In this document: piece by piece, positions 49,058-59,144 of the stretch
Layout: every line of letters begins with the position of its first letter
How positions within the stretch are numbered: position 1 is the stretch's first letter
NCBI GenBank assembly: GCA_013306675.1
Contig: JABLUY010000189.1
Coordinates: forward strand, 1-64,000
Length of the DNA: 64,000 bases
Source: Thraustochytrium sp. TN22
Lineage: Eukaryota; Sar; Bigyra; Thraustochytrida; Thraustochytriidae
Direction: 5' to 3'
Notes under the pieces: generated by a model
Database searches by the model: none
The model's input: only the letters and a program-made list of their open reading frames with translations
Told to the model about the DNA's origin: nothing
Program-made: the position numbers and the translations under genes

Positions 49058-50485
49058 TCAAGCTTCTTGCACCGCAGGAGCCGGGACGCCGTCTGCGAGA
49101 GCGGCCCTGTCCTCCTGGTTTGCATTCTCCTTTTTCTCCTTCATCTTCTCGTCCCCCTTCTTTTTGGTCGCCTTGGCCTTGAAAAAGGTCGACATCTTGG
49201 ACATGCCGCGCTTGTCAACCTGCTCCAGACGCTTGATAGCAAAGGGGATGACGGGTTCCGTCTTGACAACCTTGGCCTTCTTAGCGGGTGGCGCGGCGTC
49301 CTGCGCATTCTCGGCGCTTGACGGGTCCGGCATGCTTGCGCTGTTTTGTTCGGTAGCCTCATCCTCTTGCATATGCTCCGCGTCCTCGCCCAGCTCGATC
49401 GTGATTTCGAGTTCCAGCTCTCTGTGCTCGCATCATCAGTTAGTTCGTCGGATGCCCTGCGAGCCGCAGGTCCGCTCTCGCGAACCCAAAGTACGTACGC
49501 GCGAAGGCTCTCGTGCAGGCTCGCGGGCAGATACTCGGCAAGCAGCGCGAGCGCCATTCGCAGAAGTTCTGCCTTGCGCTTCGTTGGCAAAGTGGCGGCC
49601 GCCTTGACGGCGGGCGCCTCGTCCTGGTCCTTGGCGCTCCCTGCGTTGCGCTTGGTCCCAAACTGGAAGCTGTCCACGGCGCAGGCACCCTTGGCGTCGA
49701 CAACCTGCGCCGCGACGCGCGCGCGCTCGAGCTTAGCCAGCTCCTGCGCGCAGAGCGCATCTCGCGTGCGCTCAGCCTTGCCGCGGAACCAGCGGCTCGC
49801 CTTGCGGCCGCACAGCTGGTATGTCTCCTCGCCGCCCTCGCGCGTCTCTACATTGCACAGCCGCCGCAGCGCCTCGCCAAGGGGCTCTGCGAGCACTTCG
49901 CGCATCCGCCCGTAGTCTGCCTTGACGTCCTCTTCGAGCGATAAGAGCTCCTTCGCGGTTCTAAATGCGCCTCTCCCGCGCGCGAGCAGCGGCGCCACCA
50001 CGAAGCAGAGGTCCAGCGGCGTGCACAGCATCATGCTGCCGTCGCTCATGATGGACTGGTCCACCATCCAGCTCGCCGGCCGCGTCGGCGCCACCTCCTG
50101 CACCTCGTACAATGTCTGCCCACGCCGCACGACCGCCATCGGCTCACCTGCGCGCATACCCGGCACCGCCGCCGTCAGTCTCCGCGCCGCCCAACAATAC
50201 AATCATTGCTGCCGACTTGCGCCAGCTTGCGCCCGCGCACCTCTGGCGCAAAGGACCAGACGGCCCGCCCGCGCAGAGCGCCCGCCCGCCCGCCCGCCCG
50301 CCCGCCCGCCCGCGCAGAGCGCTCGCGTCGCGTCGCGCCGCCCCCGCGCGCGCGAACCTAACTGTCGCGCCATGGGCCGCCCGCCACTTACCTGTCGCAG
50401 GCCGCCGCAGGCGCCAGACTTCGCCGTCGCCGCCGCTCGCTGCGCCGCCCGCGAACACCGCCACCCGCCGCCGCGCCGTCGCCAT
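49058..50485 (-). CDS. RNASEH2B: Ribonuclease H2 subunit B, three exons
   Basis: Spliced gene: exons 50485-50392, 50147-49499 and 49421-49058 give 368 residues. RNase H2 removes ribonucleotides from DNA; subunit B is the non-catalytic scaffold and PCNA contact. The N-terminus resembles the human one (RLRRPATGEP, then TLYEVQ, a tryptophan segment, and DGSMMLCTPLDLCFVVAPLL). The third exon ends with a PIP-box-like MSKMSTFF (321-328) followed by Lys-rich sequence, as in human MKSIDTFF. No single frame holds both ends. Intron 1 has GTAAGT and a CTGAC branch-like site; intron 2 has GTACGT, CTAAC and CACAG, and both restore the frame exactly. Divergent from the carboxypeptidase gene. Confidence 0.88.
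49422..49498 (-). other. Intron 2 of RNASEH2B (77 bases)
   Basis: Donor GTACGT at 49498, branch-like CTAACTGAT about 20 bases before the acceptor, acceptor CACAG ending at 49422. Removal joins ...SLR to AELELEITIELG in frame; without it the frame runs into unrelated Arg/Ser-rich sequence. Confidence 0.8.
50148..50391 (-). other. Intron 1 of RNASEH2B (244 bases)
   Basis: Donor GTAAGT at 50391 matches the consensus exactly. The acceptor GCGCAG ends at 50148, with ACTGAC about 30 bases upstream as branch site. The intron contains a GGGC-rich run (about 50280-50320). Splicing gives PATGEPMAVV in frame. Confidence 0.8.
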
Positions 50486-51333
50486 GCTGCCCGCGCGCGC
50501 GGTTGCTCACGCGCGCTCGCCAGCTTGCTGGTCTGCCGCGGTTGCTGCCATCAGGCCTGCTTGGCCTAGCTACTAGCTACTTAGAGGCGACTGCGCGAGC
50601 TGCCGCCTGGCTCCGGTTTTTCTGGCAAGCACGGGAACGCCGGGCGTCTTCGAGTTGGGGCCAGCCGTAACGTTACCTTCGGCCTTGCGCCCTCAGCTTG
50701 CGCCCCCGGCGCGCGACCTTTCGAGTTGTCGGCCCTCGGCCGCTGTGGATGCCCGATGAAACCGCGGTCCTGTGGTCATGGCCACTGGAGTCAGAGGCAA
50801 GGCTCCTCGCAGGCGAGACGCCGCAGTTCAGGTAGAGTCGAGGGACTGGACCCCGACAATCAGAACGCCACGCCACGCCACCACGACCAGAACCCGGTTG
50901 CTGCGGAAAGCGAGCGAAACGAGAACCCCGAGGCGCGCCTGCATCTGTGGGCTAGCTCTCTGGCCGGCGCGTCTCCGCTGTGTCCCGCGCAGGCGTCGCA
51001 GGCGCACCGCCACATCCACCTCTTCACAGTCAACTTCCTCACGATGATCCCGACGAGCGCACCAAACGAGCAAGGCTAGAGCCGCAGCGGTCTGCGTGCC
51101 CTGACGGCACCTTTCCGCTCGCCCGCCCTCGCTGCCCGCGTCGCACGCGCAGCTCGTCGCCGCAGTCCACTTCCGGGCCGTCGCTCGCTCGCTCGCTAAG
51201 TGGTAGCAGCAAAAGCAGCTCGCTCTGGCCGGCCAGCTCGGCTCCGCTCGTCCAGACGCAACTAGCCTAGCTGGAGTTCAAGTCCCGCGTCGCGGCCAGA
51301 GCGCGGCGGCGGCGGCTTCGGCTTCGGCGGCTT

Positions 51334-51378
<45 letters not shown>

Positions 51379-51414
51379 GCGCGGCGCGGCGCGGCGCGAG
51401 TGTGCGCCGGCGTG
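50486..51414. promoter_or_regulatory. Divergent intergenic region, RNASEH2B / carboxypeptidase
   Basis: About 0.9 kb between divergent start codons. CTAGCTACTAGC near 50567, a TCGCTCGC run near 51180 and a long GGC/GCG repeat (51296-51390) are visible. Frames in it have no recognisable domains. Promoter function is inferred. Confidence 0.5.
51296..51390. repeat. GGC-rich triplet repeat upstream of carboxypeptidase
   Basis: GGC/GGCTTC units grade into a pure (GGC)n run and a GCGGC run that ends about 25 bases before the ATG. It would lie in the 5' leader and form very stable RNA structure. Confidence 0.85.
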
Positions 51415-53274
51415 ATGGGGCGGCGGCGGCAGGGCCGCTTGAAGATGGTGGCGGCGTCGCCGCCGGGCTCGCGCGCGGGGCCGGCGGCGCGCGTGACGAA
51501 GGTCGGGCGCAGCGCGGCGGCGCGCGCGGCGGCGCACGGCAGCGGCAGCGCGCGCGGAGGCCGCCCCGCTCGCGCGCCACACCCGGGCGCAGGCGCGTGG
51601 GGCGCTCGCGGGCGGCAGGACGCTGGTGGGACGGGGCGGCCGGCGTCGACTCCTCAAGGCCGCACGGCGCGACGCGGCGCGGCGGCGCTGGCGCGGCTGG
51701 CGGGCGCGGCGCTGGCGCTGGCGCTGGTGACCGCAGCGCTGCTGACGGGCACGGCGCAAGGCGCGCAGAACCCTCTCTGGGACGAGCAGCAACACCTGCG
51801 CGCGCGCTCGTACGGGATCAAAGAGTTCGACCTGCGCGCCATGACGACGCTCGAGACGCCGGCCGGCTGCGAGGACCCGTCGCAGTCGGACTTCTTCTCG
51901 GTGTTCCGCACGTGGGAGGAGATCGAGAGCTTCCTCACGACGCGGCTGTGTGACATGCGCAGGGAGGTGGGCGCGCAGGGCTCCTCGTGCGTGGTGCGCG
52001 AGGTGGGCCGCAGCGTGGAGAACCGGCCCATCTACGCGGTGGAGCTGCGCAACCCGGAAGCGCTGGAGCGCGCCGCGGCGCAGGGCAAGCCGGAGCGCGC
52101 CGTCCTGGTCACAGGCACAGTGCACGCGCGCGAGTGGACGACCACTTCATCTGTACTCTTCTCGGCAGCCCACGTGGACGTGCTGGACGTTTCGGTGCTG
52201 CTTATCCCGGTCGTGAATCCGGATGGCTACGTGTACACGTGGAGCGGCAAGCGCAACATCAAGCGCATGTGGACCAAGACCGGCGTCAAGGGCTGGATGA
52301 CCGAGGCGCGCCTCTGGCGCAAGAACCGCGCGCGCAACCGCGACGGCAGCTTCGGCGTCGACCTGAACCGCAACTTTGGCTCCACGCGCAAGATCTGGGG
52401 CACGGACCGAATGAATAAGTCGCTCAACATCACTGAATCGGACGTCTTCCAGGGGAAGGGCGGCTTCTCCGAGCCAGAGACCGCCACCATCAACCGTTAC
52501 TTTCTGGAGAACAAGGGCATTGTCAAGGCCTTCTATGACGTGCACTGCTGTATCGGCGCGCTGCTAGAGCCATACTCGCGCGGTCGCAAGCCGCCGCCTT
52601 ACGTCTATGACACAGGGCTCGTCATGCTCGAGGCCATCAACACGCAGACGCCGCCGCAGGGGCGCTACTCGTGGCGCGCGCGGCCAGCTTCCTCGGCCTC
52701 GGGCACTGGCATTTCCAGCAGCTGGGCCTTTCAGGAGGCCGAGATCGACTTCACCTACGTCGTCGAGATTCGCGGCCATTTTGTCTCCTCGTGCAGCGAG
52801 ATCAAGCCCATCGGCCTCGAGACGCTCTACGGCCTGGACGCCCTAGCACGCGAGATCTCCCGCCTCGACGAGATTCTTGAGGAGTACAAGGACGGCAGGC
52901 CCAAGCAGCGTAGCACCCCGGCTGTGGACGCCAGCATTATCAATCGGTACACCCTCGCGCCAGCGTCGGCAGCAGCAGCAGCGGGCGCGGGCGCCTCCGC
53001 CGGGGCGATCGGCGCCACCGACGCCGGTGATCCGTATCAGCCCGCCGCAGCCTCGAAAGGCGTCCTTTCGGACGACGCCGTGGACTTGGACGGGGAGGCC
53101 GAGGCCTTGGATCAGATCGGCAACACGGCGCTAGCGACCGCATTCGCAGGCGCGGTGCCTTCGGAACGTCACGCGGCAGGCGTGGACTTGCGATTTCTCT
53201 TTATCGCAGCTGCGCTGGCATTGTTACTCGCATTCTTTGCGCGTGCCAAGCGCGCCCCGCACAAGAACTCATAA
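51415..53274 (+). CDS. Membrane-bound M14 zinc carboxypeptidase
   Basis: 619 residues. A basic N-terminus of about 85 residues precedes a hydrophobic signal or anchor segment (ending near TAQGAQN). The M14 domain runs to about residue 490, a disordered acidic linker follows, and a C-terminal membrane helix (FLFIAAALALLLAFF) ends in a basic tail: a type I membrane layout. Zinc ligands are His237 and Glu240 (VHAREW) and His377 (YDVHCC). Substrate Asn318-Arg319 (VDLNRNFG) and the general base Glu451 (YVVEIRG) are present. By my hand alignment the position of CPA Tyr248 is Ser, and the segment between HxxE and NPDGY is about a dozen residues shorter than in CPA. Cleaves C-terminal residues from peptides; specificity unknown. 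Confidence 0.88.
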   Translation: MGRRRQGRLKMVAASPPGSRAGPAARVTKVGRSAAARAAAHGSGSARGGRPARAPHPGAGAWGARGRQDAGGTGRPASTPQGRTARRGAAALARLAGAALALALVTAALLTGTAQGAQNPLWDEQQHLRARSYGIKEFDLRAMTTLETPAGCEDPSQSDFFSVFRTWEEIESFLTTRLCDMRREVGAQGSSCVVREVGRSVENRPIYAVELRNPEALERAAAQGKPERAVLVTGTVHAREWTTTSSVLFSAAHVDVLDVSVLLIPVVNPDGYVYTWSGKRNIKRMWTKTGVKGWMTEARLWRKNRARNRDGSFGVDLNRNFGSTRKIWGTDRMNKSLNITESDVFQGKGGFSEPETATINRYFLENKGIVKAFYDVHCCIGALLEPYSRGRKPPPYVYDTGLVMLEAINTQTPPQGRYSWRARPASSASGTGISSSWAFQEAEIDFTYVVEIRGHFVSSCSEIKPIGLETLYGLDALAREISRLDEILEEYKDGRPKQRSTPAVDASIINRYTLAPASAAAAAGAGASAGAIGATDAGDPYQPAAASKGVLSDDAVDLDGEAEALDQIGNTALATAFAGAVPSERHAAGVDLRFLFIAAALALLLAFFARAKRAPHKNS

Positions 53275-53613
53275 GGGCCGAAGAAGTAAGCGCAAAAGCA
53301 AATGCGAGCAAGTCCCGCAAGACGCTGGCGCGAGTACTCACCAGCAAGTCAGGCTTTTGTTCGCAAGCGCATCCTTGCAAACTAGGCGGACTGTCTTTGC
53401 TCGTGGGCGCGCAGCAAGCTCAGAGCGAGCGACTCGTGCTGATTCAAGTTCCTTCCCTCCTTTTTTTCGTGTTAACGTTACGCCTCCCTCAGCCCACCCG
53501 CCCAATTACAGCTGTTTCGGGCAAATGAAAATGATGCGATGTCAACATGCTTATCGAAAGGGCTTCTTTTCTTCTTGCTGGCACCTATGATGTGCACAGT
53601 TCGTCGCGGCTCC
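53275..53613. other. Convergent 3' region, carboxypeptidase / LRR
   Basis: About 340 bases between two stop codons, with a T-rich run near 53460. No gene is seen. Confidence 0.6.
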
Positions 53614-55293
53614 TCAAAAGCCGCTGGAGGGCCACAGGCCGCCAAAGCCCGACATGATTTCTTCCTGAAGGTGGGGATCGATGTTGCCCCAGTGGCTCGG
53701 ATCAAACCCCGGAGGGACCTGGCCCCGGCCATGGCCTGGCGCAACCTGCTCTTGCTGCATTTGATGCATCTGCTGCGTATGCTGCATGGGCGCTGGCGCG
53801 AATTGGAGCATCAACTGCTGCTGTTGCACCTGTTGTTGCTGGTGCTGCTGGTGCTGGGGTTGCGCGCTAAAGGGCGAGAAGCCCGGCGGCGGCGGACCTG
53901 CAGCCGACATGTCCTGGGTTGAAGGCCAGCCCGGAGGCACACTCGTCGCTGTTGCGGGCTGGGGCTGCAGGCTGCCCAGAAAGCCCTCCTGGCTGGCCCA
54001 CGGGAGACTCGGCTGTGGGTCCGTGACGGCGGAGCGGAAGAGGTCGATGCCTGACTGAGGCAGGCCTGCGACCGGAAGGATCGCCTTGGCGGCCTGAGAC
54101 ACCTCGATAGCAGGGGCGACGTGAGCCGCAACCGGAGGCGCCATGGTCTGGTGCTGATGCTGCTGCGAGTCCGGACGCTGCTGCACAACTGTGTGCTCCT
54201 CCGGCGCCGCCTGCGCCGCCGCGAGCCCGATCGGCTGCTCCGGCGGATTCTGCTCCGCAGGAGAAGGCACGGCGGCGGCGGCGGCAGTGGGCGGGGCGGG
54301 CAACTCGAGCCCCTCGATGAGCTTGACGACTGGGTGGGCGCGCAGCGCGGCCTCGAGCTGGGCCCGAGGCGCCGAGGCCGCCGAGGCCGTGCACGCGGTC
54401 ACCTGCAGGGTGATGCGGGCCAGGTGGTGGTCGCCCGCGAGCGCCTCGGCGAGCGCCTGCAGCGTGGCGTCCGAGATCGCGAGCTCGAGCAATGTGAGCT
54501 CCTCGAGCTTGGAGCTGCCGTCCGCGAGCGGCGCAAGGAGGACGCGCGCCGCGGACGGCTCGATGGCGTCGCCGAGCGCCAGGCCGCGAAGGCTTACGTG
54601 CGTGCGGATCACCGATGCCATTGAGGCGGCGAAGCGGTCGTCCAGCGCGCAGTGCAGGAGCGAGATGCGCGCAAGCGGCGTCTGGTTGGACTCGAGCGCC
54701 GACGCGAGGCGCTCGGCACCCTCGCTGTTCATGCGGTCCAGGACAATCTCGCGCAGCGAGGAGGCAAAAGATAGCGTGCGGTAGATGGCCGTCGGCCCGC
54801 GCGTGCCGTGGCGGTTACCCGAGAGGTCAACCTTGCGCACGCGCGCTTTGAGCCACTTGCTCTCCTTAAACTTCTTGCACAGCGCGCGGACGCCATTGCC
54901 CGTGGACTCGGTGCAGCTCAGGTCGAGCTCTTTGAGCCCGAGGTTGAAGCGCAGGGAGTCCGCCAGCAGCTCGCAGCCCGCGTCGCCGATCGGGTTGTTG
55001 CTTAGCAGCAGCTTGTTCACCGACCGGTTGCCCTTGAGCGCATCGCCCAGGACGCGCACGTACTCGGGGCCCAACTGGCGGCCCCTCAGGTCCACCACGG
55101 CGGCCCCGCTCCGCACGAGCTGCGTCAGCTCGCGAGCCACACTTGGGTCCACGGGCGCCGCCGCCGATGCGCTCACGGCGGCCTTGGCCGAGCTATTGTG
55201 CGCCCCGGCCTGTCGCTGCGTCTGTGCATGGTGGTGCTTGCCGCGCACGCCGCGGCGCGCAGCGTCGCTATCCCGGCCGCCGTTCGAGGACAT
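53614..55293 (-). CDS. Leucine-rich repeat protein with Gln/Pro-rich tail
   Basis: 559 residues. After a basic, disordered N-terminus, about ten LRRs of the ribonuclease-inhibitor type span roughly residues 50-340, for example VNKLLLSNNPIGDAGCELLA and LKELDLSCTE, with later repeats degenerate. The C-terminal 200 residues are Pro/Gln/Ala/Met-rich and end HLQEEIMSGFGGLWPSSGF. This is a protein-interaction scaffold without a recognisable enzymatic domain; function unknown. The start is the ATG before SSNGGR. The open frame continues upstream through GC-rich DNA but only into low-complexity sequence. Confidence 0.8.
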   Translation of the reverse strand: MSSNGGRDSDAARRGVRGKHHHAQTQRQAGAHNSSAKAAVSASAAAPVDPSVARELTQLVRSGAAVVDLRGRQLGPEYVRVLGDALKGNRSVNKLLLSNNPIGDAGCELLADSLRFNLGLKELDLSCTESTGNGVRALCKKFKESKWLKARVRKVDLSGNRHGTRGPTAIYRTLSFASSLREIVLDRMNSEGAERLASALESNQTPLARISLLHCALDDRFAASMASVIRTHVSLRGLALGDAIEPSAARVLLAPLADGSSKLEELTLLELAISDATLQALAEALAGDHHLARITLQVTACTASAASAPRAQLEAALRAHPVVKLIEGLELPAPPTAAAAAVPSPAEQNPPEQPIGLAAAQAAPEEHTVVQQRPDSQQHQHQTMAPPVAAHVAPAIEVSQAAKAILPVAGLPQSGIDLFRSAVTDPQPSLPWASQEGFLGSLQPQPATATSVPPGWPSTQDMSAAGPPPPGFSPFSAQPQHQQHQQQQVQQQQLMLQFAPAPMQHTQQMHQMQQEQVAPGHGRGQVPPGFDPSHWGNIDPHLQEEIMSGFGGLWPSSGF

Positions 55294-57240
55294 TGCGGCC
55301 TCCGCGGCGCCACGCGCGAAGCGCACGCGGGGAGGGGGGCTGGGGAAGGCGAGGGGGGGGGAGCGGGGCGAGAGGTCGGGGCGGGTGGCTTGCGCTAGTA
55401 GCGCGCCGCGCACACACAGAGGCGGTCGCTCAAAGTTTATTGCTCGCGTGCCAGTGCGGCGCTCGTCGCGGCAACGTTTAATTCCACGCCGCGGCCACCG
55501 CTCGCGAGCGTGGAGCTCCGGCGAGCCCGCGGGGGCGTGCACGGGCGGGCTCTCACGCCGCCGCCGCCGCCGCCGCCGATCGCCGCCGCCGATCGCCGCC
55601 GCCGCCGCCGCCGCAGCAGCAGCAGCCGCAGCCGCAGCAGCGAGCGCACTCGCCTTTGAAGCAACAGCGAAGTGCCGGAGTGCCACGCCACGTGCGTCGC
55701 TGCCGTTTCGCTCTGTTGTTGCGTCACGGTCGGGCAACCGTGCACTCACTGTCAGCACTGGCAGTGCAGTGGGCTGCTTTGCTACAAAGTGAGCACAAGT
55801 TCGCGCGAAACAGGAAACGGGAACAGAAGTCTGAAATGCAGGCATCATCTGCATGGCACCAGTATCACATACGGCGGGGTCTGAAATGTTTTGACACAAA
55901 GTTGAGTGCTACTGAATGATGGATGGCTTCACGTCTGACGTCAAGCCCCCGGTCGAGGCGGATGACCGAAGGAAGTCTGCTGGTACCGGGTACCCGATAA
56001 CTCTGCGCGCGTTAGCGATCGCTACGCGCCTGCTCAAAGCATCTGAGCGACGTGCTGCCTGCCGCGTAGCACTCCTCAACGTCCAGTGAAATCAATCGCA
56101 CATGCAAGGCAGATTTCGATACCGGCGCGACAGCAGTGCGAGAACGGTGAGCTGCAGCACGATCACCGCGCCGTATTTCGCAACAGAAAACAGCGTTCAC
56201 ACATGAAACATCGCAAACATGACGCAACGAAAGACGGGGCGTAGGTCTGCGCCAAATTCTGCATTGACATCGGACACAGACTATTTGATCTTCGCCCCAT
56301 TCGAGCCGGCAGACTGACTCACAGCATGAGGCGCCTGTTGAGCCCCAGATTTCCCTGGGTAACGTTTCCATGCGAATCGTCCCTTTGGACTGCTTATTCT
56401 CCACGTCCTTTCCTTGTGGCGTGAATGAGCTGCTTGGCGTCTACAGGCAGTAGATGCACCATAAGAAATTATGCCTGGTCGAGGAACGAAGAACGAGGAG
56501 CGTAGCGCGAGCGTGTGCACGTAAGAGAGCTTCGTAAGCAACCGAGCCCGCTAAGGACGCAAACGGATAAGCAGCCCAGGGGGCGGTGTTTGCGGAAGAC
56601 ACGGAGGGAACTCGGGGCCAGATAAGTGAAGCTAGCTAGCTAGCTAGCTAGATTGAGTCGATGAAGGATTGCTTGATCCTGTTAGCTGGCTAGACTCTGT
56701 CCGAGAGCCAATGGTTGCGTCGCTCCCTCACAGCCATCCATCCTACAGTGGACTCGTGTACGGACACTCAGGTGCTGTCTCGTCGTTACCCACATCATCC
56801 AGTCGCCCAGCGTCGGAGCTCCGTCGTCAGTCCCCTTTCCGTGCGTTTTGCCGGCTGACAGGACTCAGTCGTCGGCAAGAGCCCTGCAGCGTTTGCTTGC
56901 TGGTCGTCCTAAAACACTGGAAGCAGCGGCACCATGGCTCGCCAGCAGAACTTGATTTTTTAGAGACGCTCTCTTGCGCACAGAGATTGCCTCGCGTGCG
57001 CCAGTCAGCGGATCTCTCCCAGGTCTGCCGCTCAGGCTCCGCGCAGGCTTGTCGCTCAGGCTTGAGGTTGCGAGCTGCCAAGGCGAGACGCGGACATGTG
57101 TGACGGGCCTGCAGGTAGGCTACTGACTACTCTCAGTACTCTGGCCCACCGTGGACCTGGCAGTGAGTCGGAGGAGGCACTTCGGCGACGAAGAGAACCG
57201 CCGGACGGCAGCGCACAATCAGAGCTTGTTCGTGAGCGCC
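55294..57240. other. Divergent intergenic region, LRR / FRG protein
   Basis: About 1.9 kb. A CCG-rich run (55556-55620) is followed by lower-GC DNA (55700-56560), a short hairpin at 56007-56029 and a pure GCTA run (56631-56651). Frames such as the ones at 56012-56404 (minus) and 56669-57103 (plus) have no recognisable domain and are not called. Confidence 0.5.
56631..56651. repeat. (GCTA)5 run
   Basis: Twenty-one bases of perfect GCTA repeats, self-complementary. Related TAGC/CTAG motifs occur in many other intergenic stretches of the window. Confidence 0.95.
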
Positions 57241-58746
57241 ATGAAGCGGCTGCGGCGGGACTCGGAGAGCGGCGCGGGCGCGGCGGGCGCAGCAGACGCA
57301 GCGGACGCAGCGATTTCCTCCGGCAGGACAGTCAAGGCCACGGACGCCACGAGGGCGCCCGTGTTGGCGTTGCCGGTGACCGTGGACTCCGCCAATGGCG
57401 CGACAACGGAGGCAGCCGTGGTGGCGAGGCTCCAGGGCACAGCGAGACTCCAGGGCACAGGCCAGGAGGAGTCGCTGCAGCGCACGGCGCAGGCCCAAGT
57501 GCTGCCAGCGCGGCTCCAGGTACGCGCTCCGCGGTTTGGCGTAAAGCGGTACGCGTCGGAGGACGACGCGCGTGACGCTGTGCGCGGCGACCTGTCGCTG
57601 CTATCCAAGGACCCGGGCGCCGGGCGGAACCGCGAGCTGAGGCAAGCCATCGAGGTTGTGCGCGCGGCGGCGGAGGAGCTGGACGACGCGCGGCGCGCGG
57701 ATCCTGAGCGATGCCTCCTACTGCGCGAGCTGGCCTTCGAGGTGGACTGCCTGCACTACGAGACGTACATGCCGCGGTGCGCCGAGCCTGGTGGCGTGGA
57801 CCCACCGCATGGCGAAACGCTGGTGGCACGCACGTGGCCTGAGCTCCTGCGCGCGCTAGACCTGAACTCGTGGGACGAATGGCGCGGCGCCTTCCAATCG
57901 CCCTTTGTGTTCCGCGGACTGCCCAACAACGCGTTCCGCCTCAAGACGTCGCTGCAGCGACTCGGGCACGGGATCGGTTCCGAGATGGAGCGCGAGACGG
58001 AAAAGGCGATCCTGCGCAGCTTCAAGAATTACTCGCACGGCGCGTTGCCGCCCAAGTCGACGCTCTTCGAGTGGCTGACGCTCGCACAGCATCACGGGAG
58101 CCCCACGCGCATGCTGGACTTCTCGTACTCGCCGCTGGTGGCGCTGCACTTTGCCACGAGCGATCCGACCTTCGACGACGAGGACGGCGTCGTGTGGTGC
58201 GTGGACCCGCGCAAATGCCTGACGGCCAGCACGCGGTACGCAGAGCTCCACACCACGTGGAAGGCCCATGCGCACGACTCATATTGGTCGGTCGCGCGGC
58301 TGGACCAGATGCATAGCCTCCTGGCGCTGGCCTGCAAGCTGGACGCCGCGGCCGCGGACGTGGCGGGCTTCGAGCCAAGCGAGCTAGCGTCCACCGTCAA
58401 GACGCTGGACCGCCTCGAGGAGCTGGGCGACGCGCTGGTTTTCGTGGAGGCGCCGGCGCTGCACCAGCGCGTCATCAACCAGAACCATGTTTTCGGGTTC
58501 CTCTCCAACAGCCACAAGACCATTGACCAATGGCTTGAGGAGCACCGCTCGCACGGGACGCACCGCCGCATCGTCATTGCCAAACAACTCAAGCAGGAGG
58601 TGCGGCAGCGCCTCAACCAATTCGCCATCACGGAGCGCCTGCTCTTCCCTGGGCTCGACGGCACCAGCAAGTGGCTCAAGAAGTTCTACACGGCGTCCAA
58701 GGCTGCGGACACACCCACGCCAAGCCATTTCTCCCCGCCCGGCTGA
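57241..58746 (+). CDS. FRG-domain protein, function unknown
   Basis: 501 residues. The N-terminal third is low-complexity (Ala-rich, a small GTARLQGTG duplication) followed by a helical region (about 105-185). The FRG domain follows (about 195-330). It shows the name-giving motif FVFRGLPNNAFRLKTSLQRL, then SFKNYSH, the hallmark WLTLAQHHGSPTRMLDFSYS and the ending SPLVALHFAT. FRG domains are widespread in bacteria and in some protists; their biochemical role is unsettled. A C-terminal helical part (about 380-480) completes it. The ATG in GCGCCATGA was chosen; an upstream GTG would add 30 residues. Confidence 0.85.
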   Translation: MKRLRRDSESGAGAAGAADAADAAISSGRTVKATDATRAPVLALPVTVDSANGATTEAAVVARLQGTARLQGTGQEESLQRTAQAQVLPARLQVRAPRFGVKRYASEDDARDAVRGDLSLLSKDPGAGRNRELRQAIEVVRAAAEELDDARRADPERCLLLRELAFEVDCLHYETYMPRCAEPGGVDPPHGETLVARTWPELLRALDLNSWDEWRGAFQSPFVFRGLPNNAFRLKTSLQRLGHGIGSEMERETEKAILRSFKNYSHGALPPKSTLFEWLTLAQHHGSPTRMLDFSYSPLVALHFATSDPTFDDEDGVVWCVDPRKCLTASTRYAELHTTWKAHAHDSYWSVARLDQMHSLLALACKLDAAAADVAGFEPSELASTVKTLDRLEELGDALVFVEAPALHQRVINQNHVFGFLSNSHKTIDQWLEEHRSHGTHRRIVIAKQLKQEVRQRLNQFAITERLLFPGLDGTSKWLKKFYTASKAADTPTPSHFSPPG

Positions 58747-59144
58747 CTTGCTTTTGAGAGCCAGCTAAACAGCTAGCTAAGTCAGCTAGTAGTAGCTTCC
58801 AGAGCGAGCCCGGAACTCCAGCATGATACAGCGGGCCACTTTGGCAAAGCCTGGCTCGCTGCCATGCCATGCCAGTGCCAGTGTACCCTATAAGATGAGA
58901 AGTCAGCCCGATACGAAGGCGGTTCGCAGTCTCTTCCTTACTGGCTGCTGCTGCACGAGGCTCTCTGCACTTTTTGTCTCGCCAAGTTCACGAACAATAA
59001 CCAAGGCCAGCCGGTAGACCAAGGATAGCTCAGCCATCTTCCCTCTCTCGTGCAAGTACTTGCTGAGCAGGTGGAGCGGAATCGGGCCGCCGTGGGCGAG
59101 CCCGAGCCGGCCAAGCATCCGGTCTGACAGGTTATGGCAAATCT
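58747..59144. other. Convergent 3' region, FRG / HAAO
   Basis: About 400 bases between two stop codons. AGCTAGCTAA-type motifs near 58770-58795; otherwise nothing recognisable. Confidence 0.6.

Noticed and set aside
56669-57103. 144-codon plus-strand frame upstream of the FRG gene
   Set aside because: Starts with TTG, no domain, and probably belongs to the leader or promoter of the FRG gene.
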